64,000 bases of DNA from an uncultured Tateyamaria sp. (GTDB taxonomy: Bacteria; Pseudomonadota; Alphaproteobacteria; Rhodobacterales; Rhodobacteraceae), in contig NZ_CANNES010000009.1 in NCBI RefSeq assembly GCF_947503705.1, positions 1 to 64,000 of the forward strand, in the 5' to 3' direction. The translations under genes and the position numbers were made by a program. Of the stretch, positions 34,956 through 44,193 are shown piece by piece. The notes beneath the pieces are model-generated. The model was given only the letters and a program-made list of their open reading frames with translations. It had not been told where the DNA came from and searched no databases. How positions within the stretch are numbered: the stretch's first letter is position 1; the number at the start of each line of letters is the position of its first letter.

Positions 34956-35573
34956 TTAGCCCTTACGCTTTTGATCCACGACTGCGATGGCGGCGGCCAC
35001 CGCCTCGTCGATGGTCATCTCTGACGTGTCCAGAACATGCGCGGTCTCCGACGGTTTCAACGGGGCCGCCGCCCGCTCGCTGTCCCGCGCATCGCGTTCT
35101 TTCACATCCGCCAGCACCTGGTCAAAGGCGACGTCATCGCCGCGCGCCTGCAACTCCGCCCAGCGGCGTTTGGCCCGCACTTCGGCACTGGCCGTCACAA
35201 ACAGCTGCGCTTCGGCTTGCGGCACGATCACGGTGCAGATGTCCCGCCCATCCAGCACCGCCCCCCCGGCCCGACGGGCAAAGGCGCGCTGAAAATCCAG
35301 CAGGGCGGCGCGCACCTCGGGGATGACCGCGACCTTGCTCGCGGCCTGCGCCACATCGGCACTGCGCAAATCGGGGTTATCGAGGCCATCAGGCGTCAGC
35401 CCGCGCGCCGCGTCAATCGGGTCCACCCCGTGCAGCACCTGAATGCCCACTGCGCGGTAAAGCAGACCGGTGTCCAGATGTGCAAACCCGAAATGGGCGG
35501 CCACGGCCCGCGACACGGTGCCCTTGCCCGCAGCGGCAGGCCCGTCAATGGCCACTGTAAAAGGTTCGGTCAT
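34956..35573 (-). CDS. cmk: Cytidylate kinase, 205 aa
   Basis: Phosphorylates CMP and dCMP. P-loop [11 protein letters not shown], the CMP site [32 protein letters not shown] and the LID region [12 protein letters not shown] all fit the family. The ATG at 35573 overlaps the stop of the membrane gene upstream as ATGA, which fixes the start. It forms an operon with aroA and the membrane gene. In many alphaproteobacteria cmk lies before rpsA; here rpsA is 15 kb away. Confidence 0.95.
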   Translation of the reverse strand: MTEPFTVAIDGPAAAGKGTVSRAVAAHFGFAHLDTGLLYRAVGIQVLHGVDPIDAARGLTPDGLDNPDLRSADVAQAASKVAVIPEVRAALLDFQRAFARRAGGAVLDGRDICTVIVPQAEAQLFVTASAEVRAKRRWAELQARGDDVAFDQVLADVKERDARDSERAAAPLKPSETAHVLDTSEMTIDEAVAAAIAVVDQKRKG

Positions 35574-36046
35574 GTCATCCTCCGACTGACGTGGGCTTTC
35601 CAAAAACAGATCGCGACGCTCAAAACAAGGCTGCCGACCTTGAGGCTGGTCAGAACTGAGGCTAGGGCCACCGCACTCAGGTCGCCATCCAACGCCCGAA
35701 CCAGAAACACCCCCTCGCCCAGATCGGCAACCCCGTAGGTCAGCGCCGCAAGCACACCAAAAAGGGATTTCAGGTGCAGTGACCAGAGCGCAAGAAAGGC
35801 GGCCAAGGCAATGGCCAGCGCCCGATCCGTCCCCGTCAGGACATCGCGATAGGCTGCGATGACGGCCTCCGACATCGTCGCGAAACAGGCGGTGAAATCG
35901 ACGGTATCATAGCCCCAGAATTGAGTTTCCGGCCCATAGGAACAGCCCAATTCCTGCCGCAACAGGGTGACCGAAAATACGCCCACCCACACGCCAAGGA
36001 TCGCCGCCGCAGCGCCCGTTCCGACAAGGGCCGCGCGGGGCACCAT
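35570..36046 (-). CDS. Integral membrane protein between aroA and cmk, 158 aa
   Basis: Four hydrophobic segments (about residues 6-28, 78-95, 97-115 and 128-148). The first loop ([20 protein letters not shown]) carries two cysteines that could form a disulfide on the outside. I do not recognise the family. It overlaps aroA upstream as TGATG and cmk downstream as ATGA, so all three genes are translationally coupled. No role in the shikimate pathway is implied by the sequence. Confidence 0.75.
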   Translation of the reverse strand: MVPRAALVGTGAAAAILGVWVGVFSVTLLRQELGCSYGPETQFWGYDTVDFTACFATMSEAVIAAYRDVLTGTDRALAIALAAFLALWSLHLKSLFGVLAALTYGVADLGEGVFLVRALDGDLSAVALASVLTSLKVGSLVLSVAICFWKAHVSRRMT

Positions 36047-37392
36047 CAGCTGCGCGTCAGGCGCGCCCCGAGGGCCGTCATCAAAGGCTCAAAGATGGGG
36101 AAGGACGTGGCAATCGGCCCGCCATCATCGACAGACATCGGCGCATTGGTGGCCATGCCCATCACCATGAAGGACATGGCAATCCGGTGATCCAGATGGC
36201 TGGCGCAGGTAACGCCGCCCGGCACATTGCCATGGCCCAGCCCCGTGACGGTCCACCAGTCGGGACCGTCCTCGACGGTGACGCCCGCGGCGCGCAGGCC
36301 CACGGCCATGGCGTCGATCCGGTCGCTTTCCTTGACGCGCAATTCCTTGACGCCCGGCATATGGGTCTTGCCTTTGGCAAAACTCGCGACCACCGACAGG
36401 ACGGGGTATTCGTCGATCATGCTGGCAGCACGCTCGGGCGGCACTTCGATACCGTGCAGATCGGGCGAAAAGCGCGCGCGCAGGTCGGCCACGGGCTCGC
36501 CGCCTTCGGTCCGCTCGTTCTCATAAGTCAGGTCCGCGCCCATCTCGCGCAGGGTCTCGTAAAGGCCCGCGCGGGTGGGGTTCAGGCCGATGGTGGGCAC
36601 CAAAACATCCGATCCAGGCACGATGAGCGCCGCACAGACGGGAAAGGCGGCCGAGGACGGATCGCGGGGCACATCAATGTGCTGCGGCGTCAGTTCCGGC
36701 TGACCCTTGAGGGTGATGACGCGGCCCGCATCCGTGACTTCGGTGCTGATTTCGGCACCAAAGCCGGCCAGCATCCGCTCGGTATGGTCACGGGTGGCCT
36801 CGGCCTCGATCACCACGGTCTCGCCGGGGGCATTGAGGCCCGCAAAGAGGACGGCGGATTTCACCTGGGCGGAGGGGACAGGCACGGTGTAATTCACCGG
36901 TACAGGGTCCGCTGCCCCCACCAACGTCATGGGCAAGCGCCCGCCGGACCGGCCCACAGCCTGGGTGCCGAACAGGGCCAAAGGGTCCGTGACACGCGCC
37001 ATCGGGCGCTTGTTCAGGCTCGCATCGCCCGTGAACGTAGCCGAAATGGGCGAGGTCGCCATGACACCCATGATCAGGCGCACGCCAGTGCCCGAGTTGC
37101 CACAGTCGATGACCTGATCCGGCTCGGCAAAGCCGCCCACGCCCACGCCGTGGACGGACCATTTTCCGCCCCCGTGATTGGTGACCTCAGCGCCAAAGGC
37201 CTGCATTGCCTTGGCGGTATCCAGCACGTCCTGCCCTTCGAGCAGGCCGGTGATGGTCGTCTCGCCCACGCAGAGCGCACCAAGGATCAGGGCGCGGTGG
37301 GAAATGGATTTGTCGCCGGGCACATTGGCGGTGCCGGTCAGGGGGCCACAGGCCTCGGACATCATCGGGATTGGGTCACCGTGGCTGGACAT
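36046..37392 (-). CDS. aroA: 3-phosphoshikimate 1-carboxyvinyltransferase (EPSP synthase), 448 aa
   Basis: Joins shikimate 3-phosphate and PEP in the common aromatic pathway. Conserved elements are [15 protein letters not shown], the N-terminal half region [14 protein letters not shown] (LxxGNxGTxxR-type), the [10 protein letters not shown] loop and a C-terminal [27 protein letters not shown] ends the active site. Codon 97-type sequence GNSGTGVR has Gly-Thr-Gly rather than Gly-Thr-Ala, as in some class II enzymes. The start at 37392 (MSSHGDPIP) is supported by CAGGAA; the longer frame has no signal. Confidence 0.95.
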   Translation of the reverse strand: MSSHGDPIPMMSEACGPLTGTANVPGDKSISHRALILGALCVGETTITGLLEGQDVLDTAKAMQAFGAEVTNHGGGKWSVHGVGVGGFAEPDQVIDCGNSGTGVRLIMGVMATSPISATFTGDASLNKRPMARVTDPLALFGTQAVGRSGGRLPMTLVGAADPVPVNYTVPVPSAQVKSAVLFAGLNAPGETVVIEAEATRDHTERMLAGFGAEISTEVTDAGRVITLKGQPELTPQHIDVPRDPSSAAFPVCAALIVPGSDVLVPTIGLNPTRAGLYETLREMGADLTYENERTEGGEPVADLRARFSPDLHGIEVPPERAASMIDEYPVLSVVASFAKGKTHMPGVKELRVKESDRIDAMAVGLRAAGVTVEDGPDWWTVTGLGHGNVPGGVTCASHLDHRIAMSFMVMGMATNAPMSVDDGGPIATSFPIFEPLMTALGARLTRS

Positions 37393-37464
37393 ATGCGCGC
37401 TCGTTCCTGGGGTCAGATTGGTATGGCGCACACCTAACCCAGCGTTTTGCGGACGTCCAGCGAT

Positions 37465-37490
37465 GGCGGACGACACGTCCGCCTTACGGG
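37465..37490 (+). terminator. Hairpin with TTACGGG tail between trmB and aroA (repeat family)
   Basis: GGCGGAC-GACAC-GTCCGCC followed by TTACGGG. It is the second member of the family at 34923 and 54260. It lies downstream of trmB and upstream of aroA; the tail is on the strand opposite to both genes, so a simple terminator role is doubtful for this copy. Confidence 0.45.
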
Positions 37491-37503
37491 CTATGTGGCG
37501 GGC

Positions 37504-38202
37504 CTAGCCCCGCCGCACAAAGGTCAGGTAATGGGGCGTGCGCCCCTCACGCAGCGCCTTTTGCTCATAACGCGTGCTTAGCCAATCATCCCACGGAATG
37601 CGCCAGTCGGCTGCGGTCTCGCCGGTCCAGTCAAAGCCCTGCTTTGGCACCTCTTCGAGGGTCTGGCGCACATAGTCGGGAATGTCGGTCGCCACACGCA
37701 GCATCGCCCCGGGTTTCATCACCCGCGCCAGCGGGGCCAGGTGCTCGGGCGTGACAAAACGGCGGCGGTGATGGCGCGCTTTGGGCCAGGGATCAGGATA
37801 CAGCAGGAAGGCCCGCGCAATACTGGCCGAGGGCAGCACATCCATCAGGTCGCGGGCATCGCCCGGATGCACGGCTAGGTTGGTCACGGCTGCACGGCGG
37901 ATCTTGCCCAAGAGCATGGCCACACCGTTGATGTAAGGCTCCGCCCCGATGATGCCGACGTCCGGGTTCTGGGCCGCCTGATGCACCATATGCTCGCCGC
38001 CACCAAAGCCCACCTCAAGCCAGACAGGCTTGCCGTCAAAAAGCGCGTCAAGGTCCAGCGGGGTCCGCTCCGGGTTGTCGTCCCAGGACACCGGGCCGGG
38101 CGAGAGATCGGCCAGATCCTCGGCCAGATAGGTGCGCTGGCTGTCCTTCAGGGTCTTGCCCTTGATCCGGCCATAAAAATTGCGATGGGGGCGTGTCGTC
38201 AT
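37504..38202 (-). CDS. trmB: tRNA (guanine46-N7)-methyltransferase, 232 aa
   Basis: Methylates G46 in the tRNA variable loop. The SAM-binding motif is WLEVGFGGGEH, the acidic residue is in IIGAEPYING, and the TrmB signature is LLYPDPWPKARHHRRRF. The Asp/Arg-rich catalytic region and the C-terminal YEQKALREGRTPHYLTF match the family. The ATG at 38202 (MTTRPHRNFYGR) fits the family start. It is followed by the hairpin at 37465 and then aroA. Confidence 0.95.
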   Translation of the reverse strand: MTTRPHRNFYGRIKGKTLKDSQRTYLAEDLADLSPGPVSWDDNPERTPLDLDALFDGKPVWLEVGFGGGEHMVHQAAQNPDVGIIGAEPYINGVAMLLGKIRRAAVTNLAVHPGDARDLMDVLPSASIARAFLLYPDPWPKARHHRRRFVTPEHLAPLARVMKPGAMLRVATDIPDYVRQTLEEVPKQGFDWTGETAADWRIPWDDWLSTRYEQKALREGRTPHYLTFVRRG

Positions 38203-38273
38203 GGCCGCGCGTTTAGCGCGGGCGGGCCGTGGGGGCAAGGTTGGAACGGCCCGGATGGATGAAGAGGACATAA

Positions 38274-38316
38274 GGGGCTCTGCCCCCGGCCTGCGGCCTC
38301 CCCCGGAAGTATTTTT
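38274..38316. repeat. Intergenic element GGGGCTCTGCCCC...CCCCCGGAAGTATTTTT
   Basis: A GC-rich hairpin (GGGGC-TCT-GCCCC, 38274-38286) is followed by CTCCCCCGGAAGTATTTTT. A sister copy is at 58491-58522 between ybeY and phoH. The element lies upstream of trmB and downstream of the MarR gene. I recall the CCCCCGGAGTATTTT element as frequent in Rhodobacterales genomes. Confidence 0.5.
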
Positions 38317-38371
38317 GGAACATGAAAATGGGGCGTGGTGCTCAGTCTGGTCCTTTAAGGCAGAGGCCGCC

Positions 38372-38821
38372 TCAGCCATTGCGCGCATTGTCGAGGTAAA
38401 TGCGCAGATCGGTCAGCACGGGCTTGATCTCGGTCAGGCGGTGCACGTCGAATTCGGTCATCATCTGCTGAAACTGCGCGCCCAGTTCCGCGATCACCTG
38501 GGCCCGCAAGGCGCGGCCGGCATCCGTCAGCCACACCGTCTTGGACCGGCCATCCTCCGGGTTCGGGCGCAGCTCCACCAAACCCTGGGCCTCAAGGCCC
38601 TTCAGGGTGTGGGTCATTGACGTCTTGGGGATCTGAAAGGCGCGCGCCATGTCGATGGGCGTCCGCCCATCGCCCACCCGGGTCAGGTGGTTCAAAACGG
38701 TGAAATGCGGCGCAATCAGCCCATGGGGCAGTCGCGCCTCCAACAGGGCGCGGCTGAGCTGTTCAAGGATGCCGATCTCGGTGAAGAAATCAAAGAAATC
38801 GGCGGGGGTGGTGTCAGGCAT
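38372..38821 (-). CDS. MarR-family transcriptional regulator, 149 aa
   Basis: A winged-helix dimeric regulator. The DNA-binding part is HFTVLNHLTRVGDGRTPIDM, then IPKTSMTHTLKGLEAQGLVE and the wing NPEDGRSKTVWLTDAG. N- and C-terminal helices form the dimer interface. It overlaps the nitroreductase-like gene upstream by 8 bases, so both are one transcript. It probably binds the inverted repeats between that gene and lldD (39977-40042). Confidence 0.92.
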   Translation of the reverse strand: MPDTTPADFFDFFTEIGILEQLSRALLEARLPHGLIAPHFTVLNHLTRVGDGRTPIDMARAFQIPKTSMTHTLKGLEAQGLVELRPNPEDGRSKTVWLTDAGRALRAQVIAELGAQFQQMMTEFDVHRLTEIKPVLTDLRIYLDNARNG

Positions 38822-39956
38822 TCACGATCTTGCTTTCCAAGGGCCAGCGGGGGCTTTGCCCAATGTCCGGACCATATCCGATCCGGGCAAACATTTGCAC
38901 AGTTCCGCCCTCCGGGGCCAGCCTGTCGTGCAGATCGGCATAGATCGCGGCCATTTCGGGATATTCCTGCAAACCCTGGCTCAGCGGCTGCATCCCCAGG
39001 CCTGCCCGCGCCGTGGCCAGGTTCAGGCGCAGCCAGTCGCGGCCCGCTTCAATCTGATCCGTGCGGGTGTTGCCGGGCGTGACCTGCCACAGGTGGCCCA
39101 TGGCCGTGTCGACATTGGCATAAACAGCCTTCAGCCCTTCGGTATAGGCCATCGACGTGCGGTCAAGCGCACCTTCGCGGGTAAAGGTGCCCGTCAGGGC
39201 CATAGCCTCGAACATCGGGCCGGTAAAGTCGATCCCATCGGGGTTTGCATCCACCTCGCGGCTGCCGATGCGAAACAGGTCAACGCTTTCCTTATAAGTA
39301 TGCGGCGTTTCAATCTCGATGCGCAGGGCCTCGCGGCTGATCTCTCGATAGGTGGCAATGTCCTGAGCCGCGACAGAGCCTGCAACGCGGGTCCGCTGTG
39401 CCACGGCCAGAACCGCATCCAGCGCCCCGGGGTCCACGGGGGCCTCGGTGTCAAAGGGCTCCTTCAGCGACCGGCGGTCCATCACATGCGCAAAGAGCGG
39501 GTCAGGCGCAGCCCCCGCTTGGGTGAAGCGGGCGACAGCCACCCGGCGGCTGTCCAGGCCTGTAGGGTCTTCGCCATCGGGAAACAGATCAAGCTCGACA
39601 CCATAGCCATCGTCGGCCGCCGCCAGCGTCATCAGCTCCAGAAAACAGCCCAGACCAACGGTGATCTGGCGATTAAACGGGTCCGTATGGGGCAAAAGAC
39701 GGGCGGTATCCACGCGCAAGGTGACCTCGCCCTCGGTGCGCAAATCCACCTGCCAGGGCTGCCGGTTATGCGGGTTGGGCGCCAGGATCGCATAGCTCAG
39801 CGCGCGCATCCGCGGCTCGCTATAGCCGCCCGCCGCAGTCCAGGGTTTCAGCGCGCTTTGCGGGGTCCGGGTCACGCCATAGGCGGCCACACCGCCTGCG
39901 GCCAGAATGGCGCCGCCGCCCAACAGGGCCAGGGTCTTGCGTCGTGAAAGGGTCAT
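38814..39956 (-). CDS. Tat-exported nitroreductase-like (Acg-type) FMN protein, 380 aa
   Basis: A twin-arginine signal (LSRRKTLALLGGGAILAAGG) is followed by a nitroreductase-fold domain of the Acg type: SYAILAPNPHNRQPWQVDLR binds FMN phosphate, and MDRRSLKEPF and the C-terminal GLGMQPLSQGLQEYPEM match. Acg proteins may sequester FMN rather than reduce nitro compounds. It would act in the periplasm after folded export. It shares a transcript with the MarR gene and is divergent from lldD. Confidence 0.85.
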   Translation of the reverse strand: MTLSRRKTLALLGGGAILAAGGVAAYGVTRTPQSALKPWTAAGGYSEPRMRALSYAILAPNPHNRQPWQVDLRTEGEVTLRVDTARLLPHTDPFNRQITVGLGCFLELMTLAAADDGYGVELDLFPDGEDPTGLDSRRVAVARFTQAGAAPDPLFAHVMDRRSLKEPFDTEAPVDPGALDAVLAVAQRTRVAGSVAAQDIATYREISREALRIEIETPHTYKESVDLFRIGSREVDANPDGIDFTGPMFEAMALTGTFTREGALDRTSMAYTEGLKAVYANVDTAMGHLWQVTPGNTRTDQIEAGRDWLRLNLATARAGLGMQPLSQGLQEYPEMAAIYADLHDRLAPEGGTVQMFARIGYGPDIGQSPRWPLESKIVNA

Positions 39957-39976
39957 GTGTTGCCTCCGATCATATC

Positions 39977-40042
39977 GTGCGATTTCGAACTACCAGACAG
40001 ATATAGAACGACATCGCACCAAACAAGTGCAACATCGCACTT
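39977..40042. promoter_or_regulatory. Probable MarR operators: repeated ATCGCAC and AAGTGC-N6-GCACTT
   Basis: ACATCGCAC occurs at 40011-40019 and 40032-40040, exactly 21 bases (two helical turns) apart. The inverse GTGCGAT is at 39977-39983. The second copy lies inside AAGTGC-AACATC-GCACTT (40025-40042), a perfect inverted repeat of MarR-operator size. The region is 20-90 bases before the nitroreductase/marR transcript. Confidence 0.55.
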
Positions 40043-40080
40043 TTCTCTGCGGCGAATTGCACGTTGCGTCAAATCTGCCT

Positions 40081-40105
40081 TATTGGTAAGCAAATATTAC
40101 CAATA
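40081..40105. promoter_or_regulatory. Perfect palindrome before the lldD-like gene
   Basis: TATTGGTAA-GCAAATA-TTACCAATA is a perfect 9-base inverted repeat with a 7-base spacer, ending 13 bases before the start codon. A TTGGT...ACCAA arrangement is typical of GntR-type (LldR-like) repressors of lactate genes, although the spacer is longer here. It would overlap the ribosome binding site or the transcription start. Confidence 0.5.
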
Positions 40106-40118
40106 TGAAGGTTTCAGC

Positions 40119-41285
40119 ATGCCCGTGATCACCAATATCGACGACCTCAAGCGCATCTATGCCCGCCGCGTGCCCAAGATGTTCTATGACTACTGCGAAT
40201 CCGGCAGCTGGACGGAGCAGACCTTCCGCGACAACTCCTCTGATTTTGACGATATCCGCCTGCGCCAACGCGTCGCCGTGGACATGACGGGGCGCAGCAC
40301 AGCCAGCCAGATGATCGGCCAGGACGTGGCCATGCCCGTGGCGCTCGCCCCTGTGGGCCTCACCGGCATGCAGCACGCCGATGGCGAGATGAAGGCCGCC
40401 CGCGCCGCCGAGAAATTCGGCGTGCCCTTCACCCTCTCCACCATGTCGATCAACTCGATCGAGGATGTGGCAGGGTTCACCAAGGCCCCCTTCTGGTTCC
40501 AGCTTTACACCATGAAGGACGAGGATTTCGTGAACCGGCTGATCGAACGGGCGCTGGCCGCCAATTGCTCGGCCCTCGTCATCACACTCGACCTGCAAAT
40601 CCTCGGCCAGCGGCACAAGGATATCAAAAACGGGCTCTCCGCCCCGCCCAAACTCACACCCAAAACCATCGCGAACCTCGCCACCAAATGGGGCTGGGGG
40701 ATCGAAATGCTCTCGGCCAAGCGGCGCGAATTCGGCAATATCGTGGGCCACGTCCAGGGCGTGTCGGACATGTCCCAACTGGGCGCCTGGACGGCGGAAC
40801 AGTTCGATCCCTCGCTCGACTGGAACAAGGTCGCCAAGCTCAAGGAACGCTGGGGCGGCAAGGTCATCCTCAAGGGGATCCTGGACGCGGATGATGCCAA
40901 AATGGCGCTCAAGGTCGGGGCCGACGCCATCATCGTGTCCAACCACGGCGGTCGCCAGCTCGATGGCGCGCTCAGCTCGATCCGGGCGCTACCGTCCATC
41001 ATGGAGGCCGTAGGCGACCAGATCGAAGTGCACCTCGACAGCGGCATCCGCTCGGGCCAGGACGTGCTCAAGGCGCTCGCGATGGGGGCCAAAGGGACCT
41101 ATATCGGGCGCGCCTTCATCTACGGGCTGGGGGCCATGGGCCAACAAGGCGTAACTGAGGCGCTACAGGTCATCCACAAGGAACTCGACACCACCATGGC
41201 GCTGTGTGGCGAGACCAATGTGAACGACCTTGGCAAACATAACCTGCTGATCCCAGAGGATTTCGAGGGGCGCTGGCAAAGCTGA
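40119..41285 (+). CDS. lldD: FMN-dependent alpha-hydroxy-acid dehydrogenase (LldD-like), 388 aa
   Basis: Oxidises L-lactate or a related 2-hydroxy acid, feeding electrons to the respiratory chain. The TIM-barrel FMN enzyme has YDYCESGSWTEQT, VALAPVGLTGMQHADGE, the FMN-binding ILKGILDADDA (Lys) and the catalytic SNHGGRQLDGA with His and Arg. The C-terminal DSGIRSGQDVLKALAMGA completes the phosphate site. It may be peripheral on the membrane. The start at 40119 (MPVITNIDDLKR) is supported by GAAGG. The sulfotransferase start overlaps its stop as TGATG. The exact substrate is not fixed by sequence. Confidence 0.9.
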   Translation: MPVITNIDDLKRIYARRVPKMFYDYCESGSWTEQTFRDNSSDFDDIRLRQRVAVDMTGRSTASQMIGQDVAMPVALAPVGLTGMQHADGEMKAARAAEKFGVPFTLSTMSINSIEDVAGFTKAPFWFQLYTMKDEDFVNRLIERALAANCSALVITLDLQILGQRHKDIKNGLSAPPKLTPKTIANLATKWGWGIEMLSAKRREFGNIVGHVQGVSDMSQLGAWTAEQFDPSLDWNKVAKLKERWGGKVILKGILDADDAKMALKVGADAIIVSNHGGRQLDGALSSIRALPSIMEAVGDQIEVHLDSGIRSGQDVLKALAMGAKGTYIGRAFIYGLGAMGQQGVTEALQVIHKELDTTMALCGETNVNDLGKHNLLIPEDFEGRWQS

Positions 41286-41875
41286 TGCTGGTCTGTTCGG
41301 CCGCGAACCTGGTCTTTCTCGCGGTCCCCAAAACGGGGAGCACGGCCATCGAAGTGGCGCTGATGAAACATGCCGACATCGTCTTTGGCAAAGGGCGCAA
41401 GCACATGACGGCCCGGCGCTACCACCAGATCATCGCGCCCTTCCTGAACGACACGCTGGGCGTGCGCCCGCAAACCATGGCCGTGATCCGCGACCCGGTC
41501 GAGCGGCTGCGCAGCTGGTACCGGTTCCGGCATCGCAGCGACGCAGAGCACAGCACGCGCCAGCTCAGCTTTGACGCCTTTATCCGCGATGTGATCTCGG
41601 ATAATCCCCCAACCCACGCCCAGGTCGGCAACCAGCACGACTTTGTCTGCGACAGCGACGGCACGGTGCTGGTCGACCACCTTTTTGCCTACGAACGGCA
41701 ACCGATCCTGCGCGATTTTCTCAGCAAACGGATCGGGGCCGCGCTGACATTCAAGGTCAAGAATGTCTCGCCCGATGTGCCCACACCGGCCTTGCCCGAA
41801 ACGCTCAACGCGTTGCGGAGCGCGCGGGCGGAAGAATTCGACCTTTACGACAAAGTGCGCAACGCCACTTACTGA
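41285..41875 (+). CDS. Sulfotransferase-family protein, 196 aa
   Basis: A small P-loop-like sulfotransferase. The PAPS 5'-phosphosulfate loop is AVPKTGSTAIE and the 3'-phosphate site is VIRDPVERLRSWYRF. It is short for a sulfotransferase but both binding motifs are present. The acceptor is unknown (carbohydrate or protein type). It is translationally coupled to the lldD-like gene and overlaps the convergent MFS gene by 7 bases. A functional link with lactate oxidation is not evident. Confidence 0.85.
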   Translation: MLVCSAANLVFLAVPKTGSTAIEVALMKHADIVFGKGRKHMTARRYHQIIAPFLNDTLGVRPQTMAVIRDPVERLRSWYRFRHRSDAEHSTRQLSFDAFIRDVISDNPPTHAQVGNQHDFVCDSDGTVLVDHLFAYERQPILRDFLSKRIGAALTFKVKNVSPDVPTPALPETLNALRSARAEEFDLYDKVRNATY

Positions 41876-43032
41876 GCAGCCCGCCGCGCCCCCAGCATCC
41901 GGGCCCACAGCGGCAGCAACACAGCTGCGACCACAAACAGGATCGCCGCGATCACGTAAAACGACACGCGCAGGCCAAACCCTTCGGCCACATAACCCAT
42001 GATGACGGGGCCCAGGAAAAACGCGGCATAGCCCAGGGCGGCGGCTTGGGAGATTGCAGCCAACCGGTATTTCGGTGGCACCGCCTGGCCCACCAGGCCG
42101 AGGGCCAGAGGGCCGACCACCGATGCGCCCAAACCACCCAGCAAAAAGCCGACAAAGGCCACCGGAATGCTTGGGGCCGCCCCTGCCAATGCCAGGCCAA
42201 AGCCGCCAATGCAGGACGCGATGACCATCACGCGCAAAGGCGGCCAGCCCGCGCCAAAGACATGCGCGCCCAAGCGGCCAATCGCCATGCCGATGGCCAG
42301 CAGCGCAGGGCCCATCGCGCCCTCTGCCGGGCCACCCGACAAGGTGCGCTCGATATGCAGGGCCGACCAACCCTCCGATGCGGCCTCGCCCAGAAAGGCG
42401 GCCAGAACAACCAGACCACCGACCCAGACCAGCAAAAAAGGCATGCCCGCCGCCCCCGCAATCTCGTCCTCGGGCAAGGCACGGCGATCGGGCAGCTTCA
42501 TCCAGAACATCAACGCACCAATGGCTACGGCCATGCCCGAAAACACGCCCACCGGGCCGATGCCCGCCTCGCGGGCTATACCGACCAACACGGCCGCCAC
42601 CGCATAGGCCACCGAAAACATCCCGTGGTTCAAATTCATCAGCGACGTGCCGGTCTCGGCCTCCGCCTCGCTCACTTCGGCATTGGCCAACACATCCGCC
42701 ACGCCCGACCCTCCTGCCGCCAGAAACAGGGCCAGGCCCACCAGAAGGGGGCCCTGCGACAGCCCCGCCAGCAAGAAGCCGACGACCATGGTCACGATGC
42801 CCAGCAACAACGCCCAGGCCCCCACCAACCGGTAGACCAAGGGGGCCAGCCACATGGCCATCAACGCGCCGGTCGATCCCATCAGCAACAAGGTGCCCCA
42901 AAACCCGTCGCCCACGCCCACCTGCGCCTTGATCACAGGCATCTGCGCCGAAAAACTGGCCCAGCCGATGCCAATCACCACAAAGCCCGCGAGGGCCCGG
43001 CGCGAGGCCACAAGATCGTCCCAAATCCGCAT
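41869..43032 (-). CDS. Major facilitator superfamily transporter, 387 aa
   Basis: About twelve membrane helices of the MFS type (YbjJ-like). The second-helix loop is MWLAPLVYRLVGAWALLLG, and the central helix 5 contains LNHGMFSVAYAVAAVLVG. The substrate is unknown. The ATG at 43032 (MRIWDDLVASRRALAG) is taken as the start; an ATG at 43107 in the same frame is an alternative. Neither has a strong ribosome binding site. It is divergent from rplY. Confidence 0.85.
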   Translation of the reverse strand: MRIWDDLVASRRALAGFVVIGIGWASFSAQMPVIKAQVGVGDGFWGTLLLMGSTGALMAMWLAPLVYRLVGAWALLLGIVTMVVGFLLAGLSQGPLLVGLALFLAAGGSGVADVLANAEVSEAEAETGTSLMNLNHGMFSVAYAVAAVLVGIAREAGIGPVGVFSGMAVAIGALMFWMKLPDRRALPEDEIAGAAGMPFLLVWVGGLVVLAAFLGEAASEGWSALHIERTLSGGPAEGAMGPALLAIGMAIGRLGAHVFGAGWPPLRVMVIASCIGGFGLALAGAAPSIPVAFVGFLLGGLGASVVGPLALGLVGQAVPPKYRLAAISQAAALGYAAFFLGPVIMGYVAEGFGLRVSFYVIAAILFVVAAVLLPLWARMLGARRAAQ

Positions 43033-43179
43033 GGGCAAGCGGTGGCATGCAGACCGCGCCGCGTCCAGCGCAAACAGAACGATTTTACTCTTTTCAACGC
43101 GCCCCATCCGGTCTAAGGACGCGGCTTCACGCGGGGTGACAGCCTTGGAGGCATCCCGCCCTAACTTTGGAGAATTATC

Positions 43180-43824
43180 ATGGCTGGAGAGATTCCTGAT
43201 CTCGAAGCTCTGGAACGGACGGGGACAGGCAAGGGCGCCGCTCGTCAGGCACGTCGTGCCGGCATGGTTCCAGGGATTGTATTTGGTGGCGACACAGATC
43301 CGCTGCCCATCAATCTGCCCTTTAACAAGCTGCTGAAAATGCTGAAGGCCGGCCGGTTCAAATCGACCCTCTTCAACATGAAAGTCGAAGGCCACGACGA
43401 CGTCCGCGTCATCTGCCGCGACGTGCAGCGTGACGTGGTAAAAGACCTGCCCACACACGTGGACTTCATGCGTCTGCGCCGCACCACCAAGATCAACCTG
43501 TTCATCGGCGTCGAAGTCGAAGGCGAGGAAATCTCCCCCGGATTGAAAAAGGGCGGCGTACTGTCGCTGGTTCGTCCCGAGGTGGAACTGGTCGTGACAG
43601 CGGGCGATATCCCCGAAAGCATCTCGATCGACGTCTCTGAGGCCGAAGTCGGCGACAGCATCACCATTTCGTCGGTGACCCTGCCCGCCGGTGCCAAGCC
43701 CACGATCGACCGTGACTTTGTGATCGCCACGATCTCGGCCCCATCGGGTCTGCGCTCGTCCGAGAACGAAGAAGGTGAAGACGACGCCGAAGAGGCAACA
43801 ACCGAAGAGGGCGGCGAAGAGTAA
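43180..43824 (+). CDS. rplY: 50S ribosomal protein L25/general stress protein Ctc, 214 aa
   Basis: Binds 5S rRNA. The N-terminal L25 domain ([20 protein letters not shown]) is followed by the TL5/Ctc beta-domain ([19 protein letters not shown]). An acidic low-complexity tail ([17 protein letters not shown]) ends the protein, as often in alphaproteobacteria. The ATG at 43180 has a GGAG ribosome binding site. A clear terminator follows at 43850, so it is monocistronic. Confidence 0.95.
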   Translation: MAGEIPDLEALERTGTGKGAARQARRAGMVPGIVFGGDTDPLPINLPFNKLLKMLKAGRFKSTLFNMKVEGHDDVRVICRDVQRDVVKDLPTHVDFMRLRRTTKINLFIGVEVEGEEISPGLKKGGVLSLVRPEVELVVTAGDIPESISIDVSEAEVGDSITISSVTLPAGAKPTIDRDFVIATISAPSGLRSSENEEGEDDAEEATTEEGGEE

Positions 43825-43849
43825 TCTTTGCCCCTTTCGGGATCAGATC

Positions 43850-43876
43850 AGGCCGTCCTTTCGGGGGCGGCCTTTT
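43850..43876 (+). terminator. Rho-independent terminator of rplY
   Basis: AGGCCGTCC, loop TTTC, then GGGGGCGGCCT followed by TTTTTC. GC-rich stem and a U-run 25 bases after the rplY stop. Confidence 0.85.
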
Positions 43877-43879
43877 TCG

Positions 43880-44193
43880 TGTCATCCGGGCTATTGGGGT
43901 ACAAAGGTTAACGTTTCCCGAACGTCCGGCCGCAAAGGTTAAGACCTGACAGAGTGTTAACGGCCGCAGTTCGGCCAAAACGTACAGTCTGGCCGCTAAA
44001 CTGCTCACTTCGCTGGAAACCTTTGTTCTAAGCGCCGTTTTAGCCCCCCGAAAACGCATATTTCATTCGCCAAACTGTACGTTTCCACCTTGCAGACCGC
44101 GCAAACCCCCAACGGACGCTGCGTTAACGCCGCGCCACTGGACCCGGCCCAGCGGCCCCCTTATGCTGCGCCGCAACACGTGCGGAGGATCTT
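43880..44193. promoter_or_regulatory. rplY-pth intergenic region with a distant inverted repeat
   Basis: About 310 bases. AAACGTACAGTCTGGC at 43978-43993 reappears inverted at 44069-44084 as GCCAAACTGTACGTTT (15 of 16), 75 bases apart. AAAGGTTAA occurs twice nearby (43908 and 43934). No coding frame. The pair may be binding sites for a looping regulator or the stem of a long RNA. The pth ribosome binding site GGAGG lies just before 44194. Confidence 0.5.
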
